From: Pseudomonas quebecensis
GTDB taxonomy: Bacteria; Pseudomonadota; Gammaproteobacteria; Pseudomonadales; Pseudomonadaceae
Direction: 5' to 3'
Length of the DNA stretch: 64,000 nt
NCBI RefSeq assembly: GCF_026410085.1
Contig: NZ_CP112866.1
Coordinates: 5,207,001 to 5,271,000, forward strand
Position 1 is the stretch's first letter. Every line of letters starts with the position of its first letter. The translations under genes and the position numbers were made by a program. The notes beneath the pieces are model-generated. The model was not told where the DNA came from, did no database searches, and saw only the letters and a list, made by a program, of their open reading frames with translations. This document shows positions 46,603-55,634 of this stretch, one piece after another.

Positions 46603-47730
46603 TCATTTGCTTTCCGCCTGCTTGATGGCCAACACATCTTTAGGCGTGACCATGTCGCCCTTGTTGTTGCCCCACGCGTTGCGCTCGTAGGTCACTACGG
46701 CGGCGATATCCACTTCCGAGAGCTGCTTGCCGAACGCGGCCATCGCAGTGCCAGGCTTACCGTGGTAGACAAGGCTCAGGTGATCGGCCGCAGGCCCGGT
46801 GGCAATTTTCGAGCCTTTGAGCGCCGGGAACATAGGCGGCAAGCCCTGACCCTCAGCCTGGTGACAGGCCACGCAAGTGGTGTGGTAAACCTTGTCGCCA
46901 CGGGCCACCAGCTCTTCAAGGGTCCACTCTTTGGAGGTCAGCTCCTTTAGCTTGGCGGCGTCGGCCTTGCGCTCGCCGAGCCAGGTGTCGTAGTCGGCCT
47001 TGGATTTGACTTCCACCACGATGGGCATGAAGCCGTGGTCCTTGCCGCACAGCTCAGCGCATTGACCACGGTAGAGGCCAGGCTTTTCGATACGGGTCCA
47101 GGCTTCGTTGACGAATCCGGGGATGGCGTCACGCTTGACCGCAAACGCCGGCACCCACCAGGAGTGGATCACATCGGCGGCGGTCACCAGAAAGCGCACC
47201 TTGGCGCCCACCGGCAGCACCAGCGGCTGGTCGACTTCCAGCAGGTAGTGCTCACCCTTGGTGGCCTGGTTGCGGATCTGCTCGGCAGGCGTAGCCAGGT
47301 TGCTGAAGAATTCAACATCCTGGCCCAGGTATTTGTAATGCCATTTCCACTGGTAGCCGGTGACCTGGATATCGATGTCCGACTCACTGCTGTCGTAGAT
47401 ATTGATCAGGGTCTTGGTGGCCGGGATGGCCATCGCGATCAGGATCAGCAGGGGCACGACAGTCCAGAGGATTTCCACGGTGGTGCTCTCGTGGAACTTG
47501 GCCGCGACCTGGCCGGTGGAGCGGCGGTGGACGATCATCGACCAGAACATGGCGCCGAACACCACGATGCCGATCACTACACAGATCCAGAAAATGGTCA
47601 TGTGCAGGTCAAACACCGCGTGACTGACTTCTGTCGCCCCTGGCGCCATATTCGTGGTCCAGGCGGCGTGCGCCTGGCCGAATACCGACCACAACAGGAG
47701 GCCCATCCAAACATGTGGATGTCGCATCAT
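46603..47730 (-). CDS. coxB: Cytochrome c oxidase subunit II with C-terminal cytochrome c domain
   Basis: A 375-residue subunit with signal peptide (about 1-22) and two membrane segments (about 42-64 and 85-105). The CuA domain has ligands His189, Cys224, Cys228, His232 and Met235 in RGQCAELCGKDHGFM. A cytochrome c domain is fused at the C-terminus with heme site C286-VACH, making this a caa3-like subunit II that could accept electrons through its own heme. It heads the oxidase operon. Confidence 0.96.
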   Translation of the reverse strand: MMRHPHVWMGLLLWSVFGQAHAAWTTNMAPGATEVSHAVFDLHMTIFWICVVIGIVVFGAMFWSMIVHRRSTGQVAAKFHESTTVEILWTVVPLLILIAMAIPATKTLINIYDSSESDIDIQVTGYQWKWHYKYLGQDVEFFSNLATPAEQIRNQATKGEHYLLEVDQPLVLPVGAKVRFLVTAADVIHSWWVPAFAVKRDAIPGFVNEAWTRIEKPGLYRGQCAELCGKDHGFMPIVVEVKSKADYDTWLGERKADAAKLKELTSKEWTLEELVARGDKVYHTTCVACHQAEGQGLPPMFPALKGSKIATGPAADHLSLVYHGKPGTAMAAFGKQLSEVDIAAVVTYERNAWGNNKGDMVTPKDVLAIKQAESK

Positions 47731-48098
47731 TGCGAGTTCCCCTTATCGTTCTTGTTATCCCGCCGGTTGTGCACCTGCGTCGAAGGGAGCGGCTTCCATA
47801 CTGCTTACAACCGCTTAGCCTTGCCTGCTTATGCAGTCTGGCGTCATCAGCTAATCGCGTACAAATCCGAGTATAGACAGGGTCTGCAACCCCGCAATGT
47901 GTAGGGGCAAATGAGCGAAAATGATCGGAGAAACTCAATAAACCCGGGTGCGGAATCGTTTTTCCGACGAACGATGGCTATTCGATATAACCCCTGCGCA
48001 TAACCGTGAAATAATTATGACAAATGCGTCTTAGCCGCTCGTATAAACGAGCTAACTTATGCTGTCCCTATTCCTACACCTGCTTGACTGGAGCCTTC
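47731..48098. other. Divergent promoter region of coxB and the unknown gene at 48099
   Basis: This 368-base region holds no gene I can support. It must contain the coxB promoter and that of the plus-strand gene. A small dyad GCTCGT-ATAA-ACGAGC lies at about 48034-48049, shortly before the plus-strand gene. Confidence 0.45.
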
Positions 48099-48746
48099 AT
48101 GAACACCGCCGCATTGCGCGAGCAGATTTCCCGTGCCCATCAACACGAAGCCACAACGGGCCAGCTTGCCCTGCAACTGGAAAAACAATTGCCGGATCTG
48201 CATTCGGCCATTTCCCTTGCTGATTATGATCGCAACTTAGTCATGACCCGCTTCGTCACCGCTTACATCGATCTTGTCCCGGAGTTGCTCGAGGCCGCCA
48301 ACGACGTGGCCCGCGAAGCCGGTATCGAAAGCCAGATCAAGCCTGTGCTGAAGATCGCCGAGCATTTTTTCCTGCAGCCGCCCGCCATGCTGGAAGGTCA
48401 TGAAGGGCTCGACGGCCTGCTGGACGAAGCGTACCTGGCCCATCGTCTGGTGGAAGAGGTCAACGACTTGTATATCAAACACTTTGGCCAGCCTCTGATT
48501 CCGGCGGATACCACCGTGGCCAACGTGATTGCCCATCAGTTGATCGGCGAAACGTTCGCCAACCAACTGGATGAAGTCGTACACCATGCCGTGGATGAAA
48601 TGCTCAACGAAGACAGCTTTGCGCTGGAATCCGTCGAAGCCTATCGCGAGCAGCTCAAAAGCCCGGAAACGGAAGCGGCGTGGAAGCGCTGGCCGTGCCT
48701 TTCCCGCCAGCTGGGGGTTGAACTGGCGCTGGATCGCCCGGCTTAA
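48099..48746 (+). CDS. Conserved protein of unknown function
   Basis: A 215-residue soluble, mainly helical and acidic protein with no signal peptide, membrane segment or catalytic motif that I recognise. It has conserved-looking aromatic and acidic stretches such as ADYDRNLVMTRFVTAYIDLVPELL. It occupies the place of PA0104 between the oxidase cluster and the SulP gene in P. aeruginosa as I remember it. The ATG at 48099 follows a GGAG-like site at 48089-48092. The upstream in-frame extension is not used. Confidence 0.7.
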   Translation: MNTAALREQISRAHQHEATTGQLALQLEKQLPDLHSAISLADYDRNLVMTRFVTAYIDLVPELLEAANDVAREAGIESQIKPVLKIAEHFFLQPPAMLEGHEGLDGLLDEAYLAHRLVEEVNDLYIKHFGQPLIPADTTVANVIAHQLIGETFANQLDEVVHHAVDEMLNEDSFALESVEAYREQLKSPETEAAWKRWPCLSRQLGVELALDRPA

Positions 48747-48758
48747 ACTTTCAATCTG

Positions 48759-48788
48759 ATGTGGGAGGGAGCCGGTCCTCTCCCACAT
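48759..48788. terminator. Hairpin between convergent genes (possible terminator or REP relic)
   Basis: A 9-bp perfect stem (ATGTGGGAG with CTCCCACAT) and a 12-base loop lie between the stops of the unknown gene and the SulP gene. The TGTGGGAGGG outer sequence equals the outer part of REP elements here, so it could be a degenerate REP. Confidence 0.5.
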
Positions 48789-48803
48789 GTTGATTCGACT
48801 CCG

Positions 48804-50351
48804 TCAGCCGATAGAGGGTGCCGAGCCGATCCCCGTCGTCATCCTGATGCGGCCTTCGAGCCTGCGTTTCAACCCTCGCGCTTCAATCACCAACTTCGAC
48901 CCTTTGGCAGCATTGGCCCGCCCCCATTCCTCCAGCAACTCCAGACAGGAATGATCGATGTAACTCAGGTTATTGAGCGGCACATGCACAGTGGTGCCGG
49001 CCGGCACGGTCGACAGCACCTGGGTCAGCGCCGGCACTTTGAGAAATGTCGCCGCGCCGATCAAGCGCAACTCCATCTCACCGTCCTGAGGCAGATCAAT
49101 CAGGCTCACCTTCAAGCGTGACGCCTTGAACGCGAGCTTGACCAGCGTCAGACCAAAACCCACCAGCACGCCGGTCAGCAAGTCGGTGAAGATGATCGCC
49201 AGTGCGGTCGCGGCATAGGTAAACATCGGCATCCGGCCATAACGTCCCAATGCCTTGAAGGCCTTGAGGTCAACCAGCTTGATCCCGGTGTACACCAGCA
49301 CACCCGCCAGGCTCGCCACCGGAATGCTTTGCAGCACGCTCGACAGCAGCAGCACAAAACCCAGCAGCCACACGCCGTGAAACATGGCAGACAATCGCGT
49401 GGTAGCACCGGCCTGTACGTTGGCCGAACTGCGCACGATTACACCGGTCATCGGCAGGGCGCCCACCAGGCCGCACAGCATGTTGCCTACGCCTTGGGCG
49501 GACAATTCCTTGTCGAAATCGGAACGTTGACCACTGTGCATGCGATCCACAGCGGCCGCGGAGAGCAGGGTTTCGGCACTGGCAATAAACGCAACGGCAA
49601 ACGCGGCGATCAGCAATTGTGGGTCGGCCAGGTTGAGCAGGTCGCTGGGGCGCAGCCAGTCGATCGCGTCGGCGAGGTTCTCGGGCACCTCAACCCGCTT
49701 GACCTGCAACGCCAGCACCAGGCTGGTGACCGTGGCCAGGCCGACACCGAGCAGGGCGCCCGGCACGAAGCGCAGCGACTGCGGGCGCAGCTTGTCCCAC
49801 AGGTACATCACCAGCATCGTGGACAAGCCGAGCACTCCCGCCTGCCAGCCGAGGCCGCCGCCGAGGGTGGGGATAGCTTCGACCAGTGCGGCCGGGAAGC
49901 CCGCCAGGTTATCCAGCCCCGAGGGCTTGGGCGCGCCATCGAGCATCACATGAATCTGCGACAGCACAATCAGCACGCCAATGCCCGCCAGCATGCCGTA
50001 GACCACCGCCGGTGCCGTCACGCGGAACCAGCAGCCCAGACGCAAACGCCCGGCCACCAGTTGCAGAAACCCCGCCAACAACAGGATCGGCCCCAGCATC
50101 AGCATGCCGTGCTGGCGCACCAACTCGAACACCAGCACCGCCAAACCCGCCGCCGGGCCGCTGACTTGCAGCGGCGACCCCGCCAGCCAGCCCACCACGA
50201 GGCCACCGATAATACCGGTGATCAGGCCCTTGGCCGGCGGCATGCCGGACGCAATGGCGATACCCATGCACAAGGGCAGGGCGACCAGAAACACAACCAC
50301 CGAAGCAAGCAACTCCCGTGGCAATACAGCTTTCAATTGAGCAGCACGCAT
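48804..50351 (-). CDS. SulP family anion transporter, probable bicarbonate importer
   Basis: A 515-residue permease with an N-terminal membrane domain and a shortened C-terminal STAS domain (about 420-505, with VPLNNLSYIDHSCLELLEEW). Early motifs LPLCMGIAIASGMPPAKGL and GSPLQVSGPAAGL match the SulP anion-binding region. SulP proteins carry sulfate, bicarbonate or dicarboxylates. The gene directly upstream on the same strand is a beta-carbonic anhydrase, which suggests bicarbonate as substrate. That is an inference from context; sulfate is the alternative. Confidence 0.85.
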   Translation of the reverse strand: MRAAQLKAVLPRELLASVVVFLVALPLCMGIAIASGMPPAKGLITGIIGGLVVGWLAGSPLQVSGPAAGLAVLVFELVRQHGMLMLGPILLLAGFLQLVAGRLRLGCWFRVTAPAVVYGMLAGIGVLIVLSQIHVMLDGAPKPSGLDNLAGFPAALVEAIPTLGGGLGWQAGVLGLSTMLVMYLWDKLRPQSLRFVPGALLGVGLATVTSLVLALQVKRVEVPENLADAIDWLRPSDLLNLADPQLLIAAFAVAFIASAETLLSAAAVDRMHSGQRSDFDKELSAQGVGNMLCGLVGALPMTGVIVRSSANVQAGATTRLSAMFHGVWLLGFVLLLSSVLQSIPVASLAGVLVYTGIKLVDLKAFKALGRYGRMPMFTYAATALAIIFTDLLTGVLVGFGLTLVKLAFKASRLKVSLIDLPQDGEMELRLIGAATFLKVPALTQVLSTVPAGTTVHVPLNNLSYIDHSCLELLEEWGRANAAKGSKLVIEARGLKRRLEGRIRMTTGIGSAPSIG

Positions 50352-50436
50352 GATGGCTCTCCCGAGGCATTCGCCGGGCGCGGTAAAGCCTGGCTGCGTC
50401 CATGGCAGCCACCGCTTTACCCGGCAGGGAAGTGTT

Positions 50437-51168
50437 TTAGAAGCGCGCTTTAGGCGTCGCGCAAGGGATAGGTCCGGAACCGCTCAACGGTCGGAACGCC
50501 GATTCATCCGCATCGTAAGCGCGAATTTCGCTGGTCTCGATGTTGTAAATCCAGCCATGGATAAACAACTGACCGTTGGCCATGCGCGAAGCCACCGAAG
50601 GGTGGGTGCGCAAATGCTGCAACTGGGCGATGACGTTTTCTTCGGTCAGCACCTTCATGCTCTCGCCTTCATTGGCGCAGTCGCAGTTGTCATGAACCAT
50701 GGCCTTGGCGACCTCGGCGTGCCGCAGCCAGGCCTTGACCGTCGGCATCTTCTCCAGGCTGTCGGGGTTGAGGACCGCGCGCATGGCGCCGCAATCGGAA
50801 TGCCCGCAGACGATGATGTGTTGTACCCCGAGGGCGAGTACCGCGTACTCGATTGCCGTGGACACACCGCCGTTCATCTGCCCGTATGGGGGCACTACGT
50901 TACCGACGTTACGGGTAACGAACAGGTCGCCGGGCGAACTTTGAGTAATCAGTTCAGGGACGATGCGCGAGTCGGCGCAGGTAATAAACATCGCCCTCGG
51001 GCTCTGGGCCGTGGCGAGTTTCTTGAAGAGTTCTTCCTGCTGAGGGAAGACGTCGTGATGGAAATGCAAAAAACCGTCAACGATATGCTGCAGCGCTGCA
51101 TCGGCGGATTCCGCCACCTGAGGGGCTGATGCCGACGCAGCCAACGGCTGTTTATCCTTATCACTCAT
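50437..51168 (-). CDS. Beta-class carbonic anhydrase
   Basis: A 243-residue cytosolic enzyme interconverting CO2 and bicarbonate. Zinc ligands are Cys64, His123 and Cys126, and the catalytic Asp66-Arg68 dyad lies in CADSRIVPE, with GHSDCGAM following. GAGG before the ATG supports the start. It lies 85 bases upstream of the SulP transporter gene and is probably cotranscribed, forming a CO2/bicarbonate supply pair. Confidence 0.94.
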   Translation of the reverse strand: MSDKDKQPLAASASAPQVAESADAALQHIVDGFLHFHHDVFPQQEELFKKLATAQSPRAMFITCADSRIVPELITQSSPGDLFVTRNVGNVVPPYGQMNGGVSTAIEYAVLALGVQHIIVCGHSDCGAMRAVLNPDSLEKMPTVKAWLRHAEVAKAMVHDNCDCANEGESMKVLTEENVIAQLQHLRTHPSVASRMANGQLFIHGWIYNIETSEIRAYDADESAFRPLSGSGPIPCATPKARF

Positions 51169-51395
51169 GATTCATCCTCTTGATTAATGCAGGGGAGTTT
51201 TCAGCTCAGTTCGACGCCTGGATAGTGGAATAGTTGTAAAACGCCGCGGGCTCCAGGGCCGACTCATCAGTCACTCGCCGAACAAGGTAACCATCGAAAC
51301 TTAACTCAAACTGAATGAACCGCTCTAGATCGCGGGTTTCAGTGATATCAAAACGCGACTATTCCTACAGTAGCGGTGCATTCTTCCCAGCCAGT

Positions 51396-52454
51396 CTACA
51401 ACAATGCCATTTGTCTGCCCGGTGGGCAGAACGCCTCGCAATCCAGATTGAAGCCTTCCCGGCGATCCATACCCAGGCGCTTGATCGCTTTGCTGAAGCG
51501 CTGCGCCAGCAGGTCGGCAAACGGCCCTTCACCGCGCATGCGTACGCCAAATCGACTGTCATACACCTCACCGCCCCGCACCTGGCGCACCAGGCTCATC
51601 ACATGGGCGGCGCGCTGCGGGTAATGCGCCGCCAGCCACTCCTCGAACAGCGGCGCCACCTCCAGCGGCAGGCGCAACATCATGTAGGCCGCGCTCTGGG
51701 CTCCGGCGGCATGGGCCTCGGCCAAAAGGCTTTCCAGTTCGCTGTCGTTGATCATCGGGATCATCGGCGAACACAATACGCCCACCGGTATCCCCGCCTC
51801 ACGCATCACTCGAATCGCCCGCAACCGCGCCTTGGGCGCCGCCGTGCGCGGCTCAAGGATGCGCTTGAGTTCGTCGTCCAGGCTGGTGAGGCTGATCATC
51901 ACCGCCACCAGACGCTGGCGCGCCAGCTCGGTGAGCAGATCCAGGTCGCGCAGGATCAGCGAGCCCTTGGTGATGATGGTCACCGGGTGTCGGTAGCGCA
52001 GCAGCACCTCCAGGATCTGGCGGGTGATGCGGTACTCGCGCTCGATGGGCTGGTAGGGATCGGTATTGGAACCCAGGTTGATCGGTGCGCACACGTAGCC
52101 GGGCTTGGACAGTTGCTGCTCCAGCACGTCAGCCGCGTTGCTCTTGGCGATCAGCTTGGTTTCGAAATCCAGCCCCGGGGACATGTCCCAATAGGCATGG
52201 CTGGGCCGCGCGTAGCAGTAGATGCAGCCGTGTTCGCAGCCGCGATAGGGGTTGATCGAACGGTCGAACGGCAAATCCGGCGAGTTATTACGGGTGATGA
52301 TGGTCTTGGCCGTTTCAATGCGCACTTCAGTGCCTTGGGTCGGCGGCACTTCCTGGTGCCAGCCGTCGTCTTCGGCCACGCTGACCGTGGGCGCAAAGCG
52401 GTTGTGCAGGTTAGTGGCCGTGCCCCGGCCACGGGGTGGCAGCGCAGTGGACAT
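51396..52454 (-). CDS. PA0069-type radical SAM protein (spore-photoproduct-lyase-like), SOS-linked
   Basis: A 352-residue radical SAM enzyme. The iron-sulfur cluster cysteines are Cys73, Cys77 and Cys80 in RGCEHGCIYCYARP, and the pattern IITRNNSPDLPFDRSINPYRGC resembles SplB-like repair proteins. A second conserved segment is NLGSNTDPYQPIEREYRITR. The reaction is unproven. A consensus LexA box 16 bases ahead of the ATG implies DNA-damage induction, and I recall the P. aeruginosa homologue as a LexA target. The downstream gap to the carbonic anhydrase gene (51169-51395) holds no gene. Confidence 0.88.
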   Translation of the reverse strand: MSTALPPRGRGTATNLHNRFAPTVSVAEDDGWHQEVPPTQGTEVRIETAKTIITRNNSPDLPFDRSINPYRGCEHGCIYCYARPSHAYWDMSPGLDFETKLIAKSNAADVLEQQLSKPGYVCAPINLGSNTDPYQPIEREYRITRQILEVLLRYRHPVTIITKGSLILRDLDLLTELARQRLVAVMISLTSLDDELKRILEPRTAAPKARLRAIRVMREAGIPVGVLCSPMIPMINDSELESLLAEAHAAGAQSAAYMMLRLPLEVAPLFEEWLAAHYPQRAAHVMSLVRQVRGGEVYDSRFGVRMRGEGPFADLLAQRFSKAIKRLGMDRREGFNLDCEAFCPPGRQMALL

Positions 52455-52461
52455 AAGAACG

Positions 52462-52493
52462 CCTCGATACTGTTTTTATATACAGTATCGAGG
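52462..52493. promoter_or_regulatory. LexA box within a 32-nt perfect palindrome
   Basis: CTGTTTTTATATACAG (52470-52485) is an exact CTGT-N8-ACAG LexA operator. It is extended on both sides so that 12-bp arms (CCTCGATACTGT and ACAGTATCGAGG) pair perfectly around the 8-base centre. It lies 16 bases before the radical SAM start and 44 bases after the end of the cytochrome gene, so the extended arms could also fold as RNA from the upstream operon. Confidence 0.85.
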
Positions 52494-52536
52494 CGCGAAG
52501 GATCTGACCAGTGCCGTTTGGCGGGTCAGCACACTG

Positions 52537-53835
52537 TCAGTGCTTTTGCGTCACTTGCCCCAGATCGTCACCCGAGGTGGTGCGCATGTCGTTTTTGCGC
52601 AGGTCCGCCACTTCACTGGCCTTTACCGGCGCTCCCTGGTTGCCCCAACTGCCACGGATAAAACTCACCACATCCGCCACTTCCTGATCCGAAAGACGCC
52701 AGGCGAACGCCGGCATGGTGAAGGTGGACGGCGCCGTGTGGGTGGCCGGCAAAGTGCCGCCGTTCAAAACGATGTTGATCAGCGACGTCGCGTCCGCCGT
52801 CTGCAACACCGGGTTGCCCGCCAGCGCCGGGAACACCCGCGTATAACCATGCCCGTCGGTACGGTGGCACGCCGCGCAGTTGTCGATATACACCGAGGCG
52901 CCGCGCTGGCTGTCGTCGCCCTTCCACAGGGCTTGCGCCACCTGCTTGTCGTACTGATGCGGCTGATCCTTGGGGTCCATCGCCGGCAGACTCTTGAGGT
53001 ACCGGGCGATAGCCGTCAGGTCGTCTTGCGACAGGTACTGCATGCTGTGCACGACCACATCGCTCATGCCGCCAAACACTGCGCTGCGGTCGCTGCGACC
53101 GGTCTTGAGAAATTGCACCAGTTGTTCCTCGCTCCAACTGCCGAGTCCGTCCTTGTGGTCACCGCGCAGGCTTTTGGCGATCCAGCCTTCCAACGGCGCA
53201 CTGCCGGACAGAAACGCGCTGCCATCCTGAGCATTCAGGGCTTTTTCCTGCATGGTCAGGGCGCGCGGCGTATGGCACGCGCCACAGTGGCCAAGGCCCT
53301 CCACCAGATAGGCGCCGCGACTGATCACCGGGTCGGTCCCCGCCTTGGCCTGGTAGTCCTCAACGGCCGGCGCAAACATCCAGCGCCACGCCGTCAACGG
53401 CCAGCGCATGCTCAACGGCCAGGGAATATCGCTGTCCTTGTTCTCCTGGGCGACCGGCTCGACGCCTTTCATGAAATACGCGTACAACGCCTGCATATCG
53501 CTTTCGCTGACACGAGCGTAAGACGGGTAGGGCATGGCTGGGTAAAGCGTACTACCGCTTTTGGCGACACCCTGGCGCACGGCCTTGTCGAAGTCCTCGA
53601 AGCTGTAATCACCCAGGCCGGTCTTGTCCGGGGTGATGTTGGTGGAATAGATCACACCGATGGGGGTTTCCATCGGCAGGCCACCGGCGAAGGGTTTGCC
53701 GCCCTTGGCGGTGTGGCAGGCCACGCAGTCACCGGCACGAGCGAGGTATTCGCCCTGCTTGATCAAGTCGGTTTCTGCGGCGCTGATCGAGCAACTGCTG
53801 AGCAGCGCCAAGGTCGCGATAACGAATGTTTTCAT
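52537..53835 (-). CDS. Triheme cytochrome c subunit of a gluconate 2-dehydrogenase-like enzyme
   Basis: A 432-residue exported protein with three heme sites: CVACH (37-41), CGACH and CAACH. The signal peptide contains LLSSC, so lipidation at Cys15 is possible. The three-heme layout and operon context match the membrane-bound gluconate/sorbitol/alcohol dehydrogenase cytochrome subunit that passes electrons from the FAD subunit to ubiquinone. ATG 53835 has AAGGAG eight bases upstream; the ATG two codons earlier is too close to that site. It is the last gene of its operon. Confidence 0.88.
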   Translation of the reverse strand: MKTFVIATLALLSSCSISAAETDLIKQGEYLARAGDCVACHTAKGGKPFAGGLPMETPIGVIYSTNITPDKTGLGDYSFEDFDKAVRQGVAKSGSTLYPAMPYPSYARVSESDMQALYAYFMKGVEPVAQENKDSDIPWPLSMRWPLTAWRWMFAPAVEDYQAKAGTDPVISRGAYLVEGLGHCGACHTPRALTMQEKALNAQDGSAFLSGSAPLEGWIAKSLRGDHKDGLGSWSEEQLVQFLKTGRSDRSAVFGGMSDVVVHSMQYLSQDDLTAIARYLKSLPAMDPKDQPHQYDKQVAQALWKGDDSQRGASVYIDNCAACHRTDGHGYTRVFPALAGNPVLQTADATSLINIVLNGGTLPATHTAPSTFTMPAFAWRLSDQEVADVVSFIRGSWGNQGAPVKASEVADLRKNDMRTTSGDDLGQVTQKH

Positions 53836-53847
53836 GCTCATCGCTCC

Positions 53848-55632
53848 TTATGCCTGAACCAGCGGGCCGGGATTTTTCAGGTACTGCTCGCGAATCGCAC
53901 GGGCCGACCAATAAGTCAGTGCCGCCACCAGGCCGGTAGGGTTGTAGCCCAAGCCTTGTGGGAAAGCGGATGCGCCCGGGACAAACACGTTGTGTACATC
54001 CCAGCATTGCAGGTAGCGGTTCAACGCACTGGTTTTCGGGTCGGTGCCCATGATCGCGCCACCGTTGAGGTGGGTGGTCTGGTAAGACGCAGTGTTGAAG
54101 TGCTCACCGACCTTCTTGCCCAACACGGCGATCGCCTTGGGGTTCATTGCCTGAGCGACCTTGCCCATCTTCTCGACCATGAAGCGGTTCATCTTGATGT
54201 CGTTTTCCTGCCAATCGAATGTCATCCGCAGCAATGGCAGGCCGTAGGCATCGCGGTAGACCGGGTCCAGATCCAGGTAATTACCCCGGTAGGATTGATG
54301 GGCGCCGTGGGCATCCATCGACACCTGATGGGTGTAGTAATCAGCGGTGGCGCGCTTCCAGGCACTGCCCCAGGCGGGCGTACCTGGAGGATTGGACGTG
54401 CCGGCGATCGGCCGGCTGCCGGCCTGGTTGACCCACATCGGCGAGCCGCCGACGAAACCGTGGGGGCCGTGGTCGAAGTTATCGGCGTTGAAGTCATCGA
54501 TGGCCACACCGTTGCCGCCTGCACCGATGAAGTTATTGGTGTGCGTGTCTTTGTCGAAGAACGCCTTGATGGTGGCCATGTTCTGGTAAGCGAAATTCTT
54601 GCCCACCACGCCTTCGCCACTGATCGGGTCGTAAGGCTTGCCGATACCCGACAGCAGCATCAAGCGCACGTTGTGGAACTGGAACGCGCCAAGAATCACC
54701 AAGTCCGCCGGCTGCTCGCACTCGCGACCCTGGCCGTCGATGTAGGTCACGCCGGTGGCCTTGCTCTTGGTACTGTCGAGATTGACCTTGAGTACGTGGG
54801 AATTGGGCCTCAGTTCGAAATTCGGCACCTGCCGCAGCGCCGGCAGGATGTTTACGTTAGGCGACGCCTTGGAGTACATGTAGCAGACATAGCCACTGCA
54901 GAACCCGCAGAAATTGCACGGCCCCATCTGCGCCCCGTAGGGGTTTGTGTATGGCCCCGAAGTGTTGGCGGATGGCAGGTTGTAGGGTTTGTAACCCACC
55001 TCGGCAGCCGCCTTCTGAAACAGCTGTGCAGAGACGGTGTTTTTCTGCGACTCCAGCGGGAACGGGTTGGAGCGGTCCGGCGCATAAGGGTTACCGCCGC
55101 GGCCTTCACCCACCACTTGACCCTTGACGGTCCAGGCCTGGCCGGAGGTGCCGAAGACTTTCTCCGCGTAATCAAAGAACGGCTCCAGCTCTTCGTAACT
55201 GACGCCGAAGTCCTGGATAGTCATGTCCTTGGGAATGAAATGCTTGCCGTAGCGCTCTTCATAGTGGCTGCGCATGCGCAACTCGATCGGGTCGACACGG
55301 AAATGCACGCCGGACCAATGCAGGCCCGCCCCACCCACACCGTTGCCCGGCAGAAATGCGCCCAGCTGACGGTTGGGCAGGGCGACGTCATTCACGCTAT
55401 GGCGAATGGTCACGGTCTCTTTGGAAATGTCCTGGAAGAGTTTTTTACGTACGCTGTAGGTCAGTTCGTCGATGACCTGGGGATAGTTGCCATCGGGGTA
55501 AGTGTCCTGCATCGGGCCGCGCTCCAGCGCAACCACGTTCAAACCCGCTTCCGTCAGCTCCTTGGCCATGATCGCGCCGGTCCAGCCAAAACCTACGATC
55601 ACCGCATCGACTTTTTTCATGATGGTCGCCAC
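53848..55632 (-). CDS. GMC-type FAD dehydrogenase subunit (gluconate 2-dehydrogenase-like)
   Basis: A 594-residue flavoprotein. The N-terminal FAD-binding motif is VDAVIVGFGWTGAIMAKEL, and GNGVGGAGLHWSG is the second FAD region. A cysteine cluster CNFCGFCSGYVC (about 248-259) may bind an iron-sulfur centre as in related dehydrogenases. The C-terminal GMC signature includes HLNGGAIMGTD and GLGYNPTGLVAALTYW. I chose the GTG at 55632, which has GAGAGGG upstream, over the ATG at 55620 with none. It would oxidise gluconate to 2-ketogluconate in the periplasm; another sugar acid or polyol is possible. Confidence 0.87.
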   Translation of the reverse strand: MATIMKKVDAVIVGFGWTGAIMAKELTEAGLNVVALERGPMQDTYPDGNYPQVIDELTYSVRKKLFQDISKETVTIRHSVNDVALPNRQLGAFLPGNGVGGAGLHWSGVHFRVDPIELRMRSHYEERYGKHFIPKDMTIQDFGVSYEELEPFFDYAEKVFGTSGQAWTVKGQVVGEGRGGNPYAPDRSNPFPLESQKNTVSAQLFQKAAAEVGYKPYNLPSANTSGPYTNPYGAQMGPCNFCGFCSGYVCYMYSKASPNVNILPALRQVPNFELRPNSHVLKVNLDSTKSKATGVTYIDGQGRECEQPADLVILGAFQFHNVRLMLLSGIGKPYDPISGEGVVGKNFAYQNMATIKAFFDKDTHTNNFIGAGGNGVAIDDFNADNFDHGPHGFVGGSPMWVNQAGSRPIAGTSNPPGTPAWGSAWKRATADYYTHQVSMDAHGAHQSYRGNYLDLDPVYRDAYGLPLLRMTFDWQENDIKMNRFMVEKMGKVAQAMNPKAIAVLGKKVGEHFNTASYQTTHLNGGAIMGTDPKTSALNRYLQCWDVHNVFVPGASAFPQGLGYNPTGLVAALTYWSARAIREQYLKNPGPLVQA

Positions 55633-55634
55633 GT

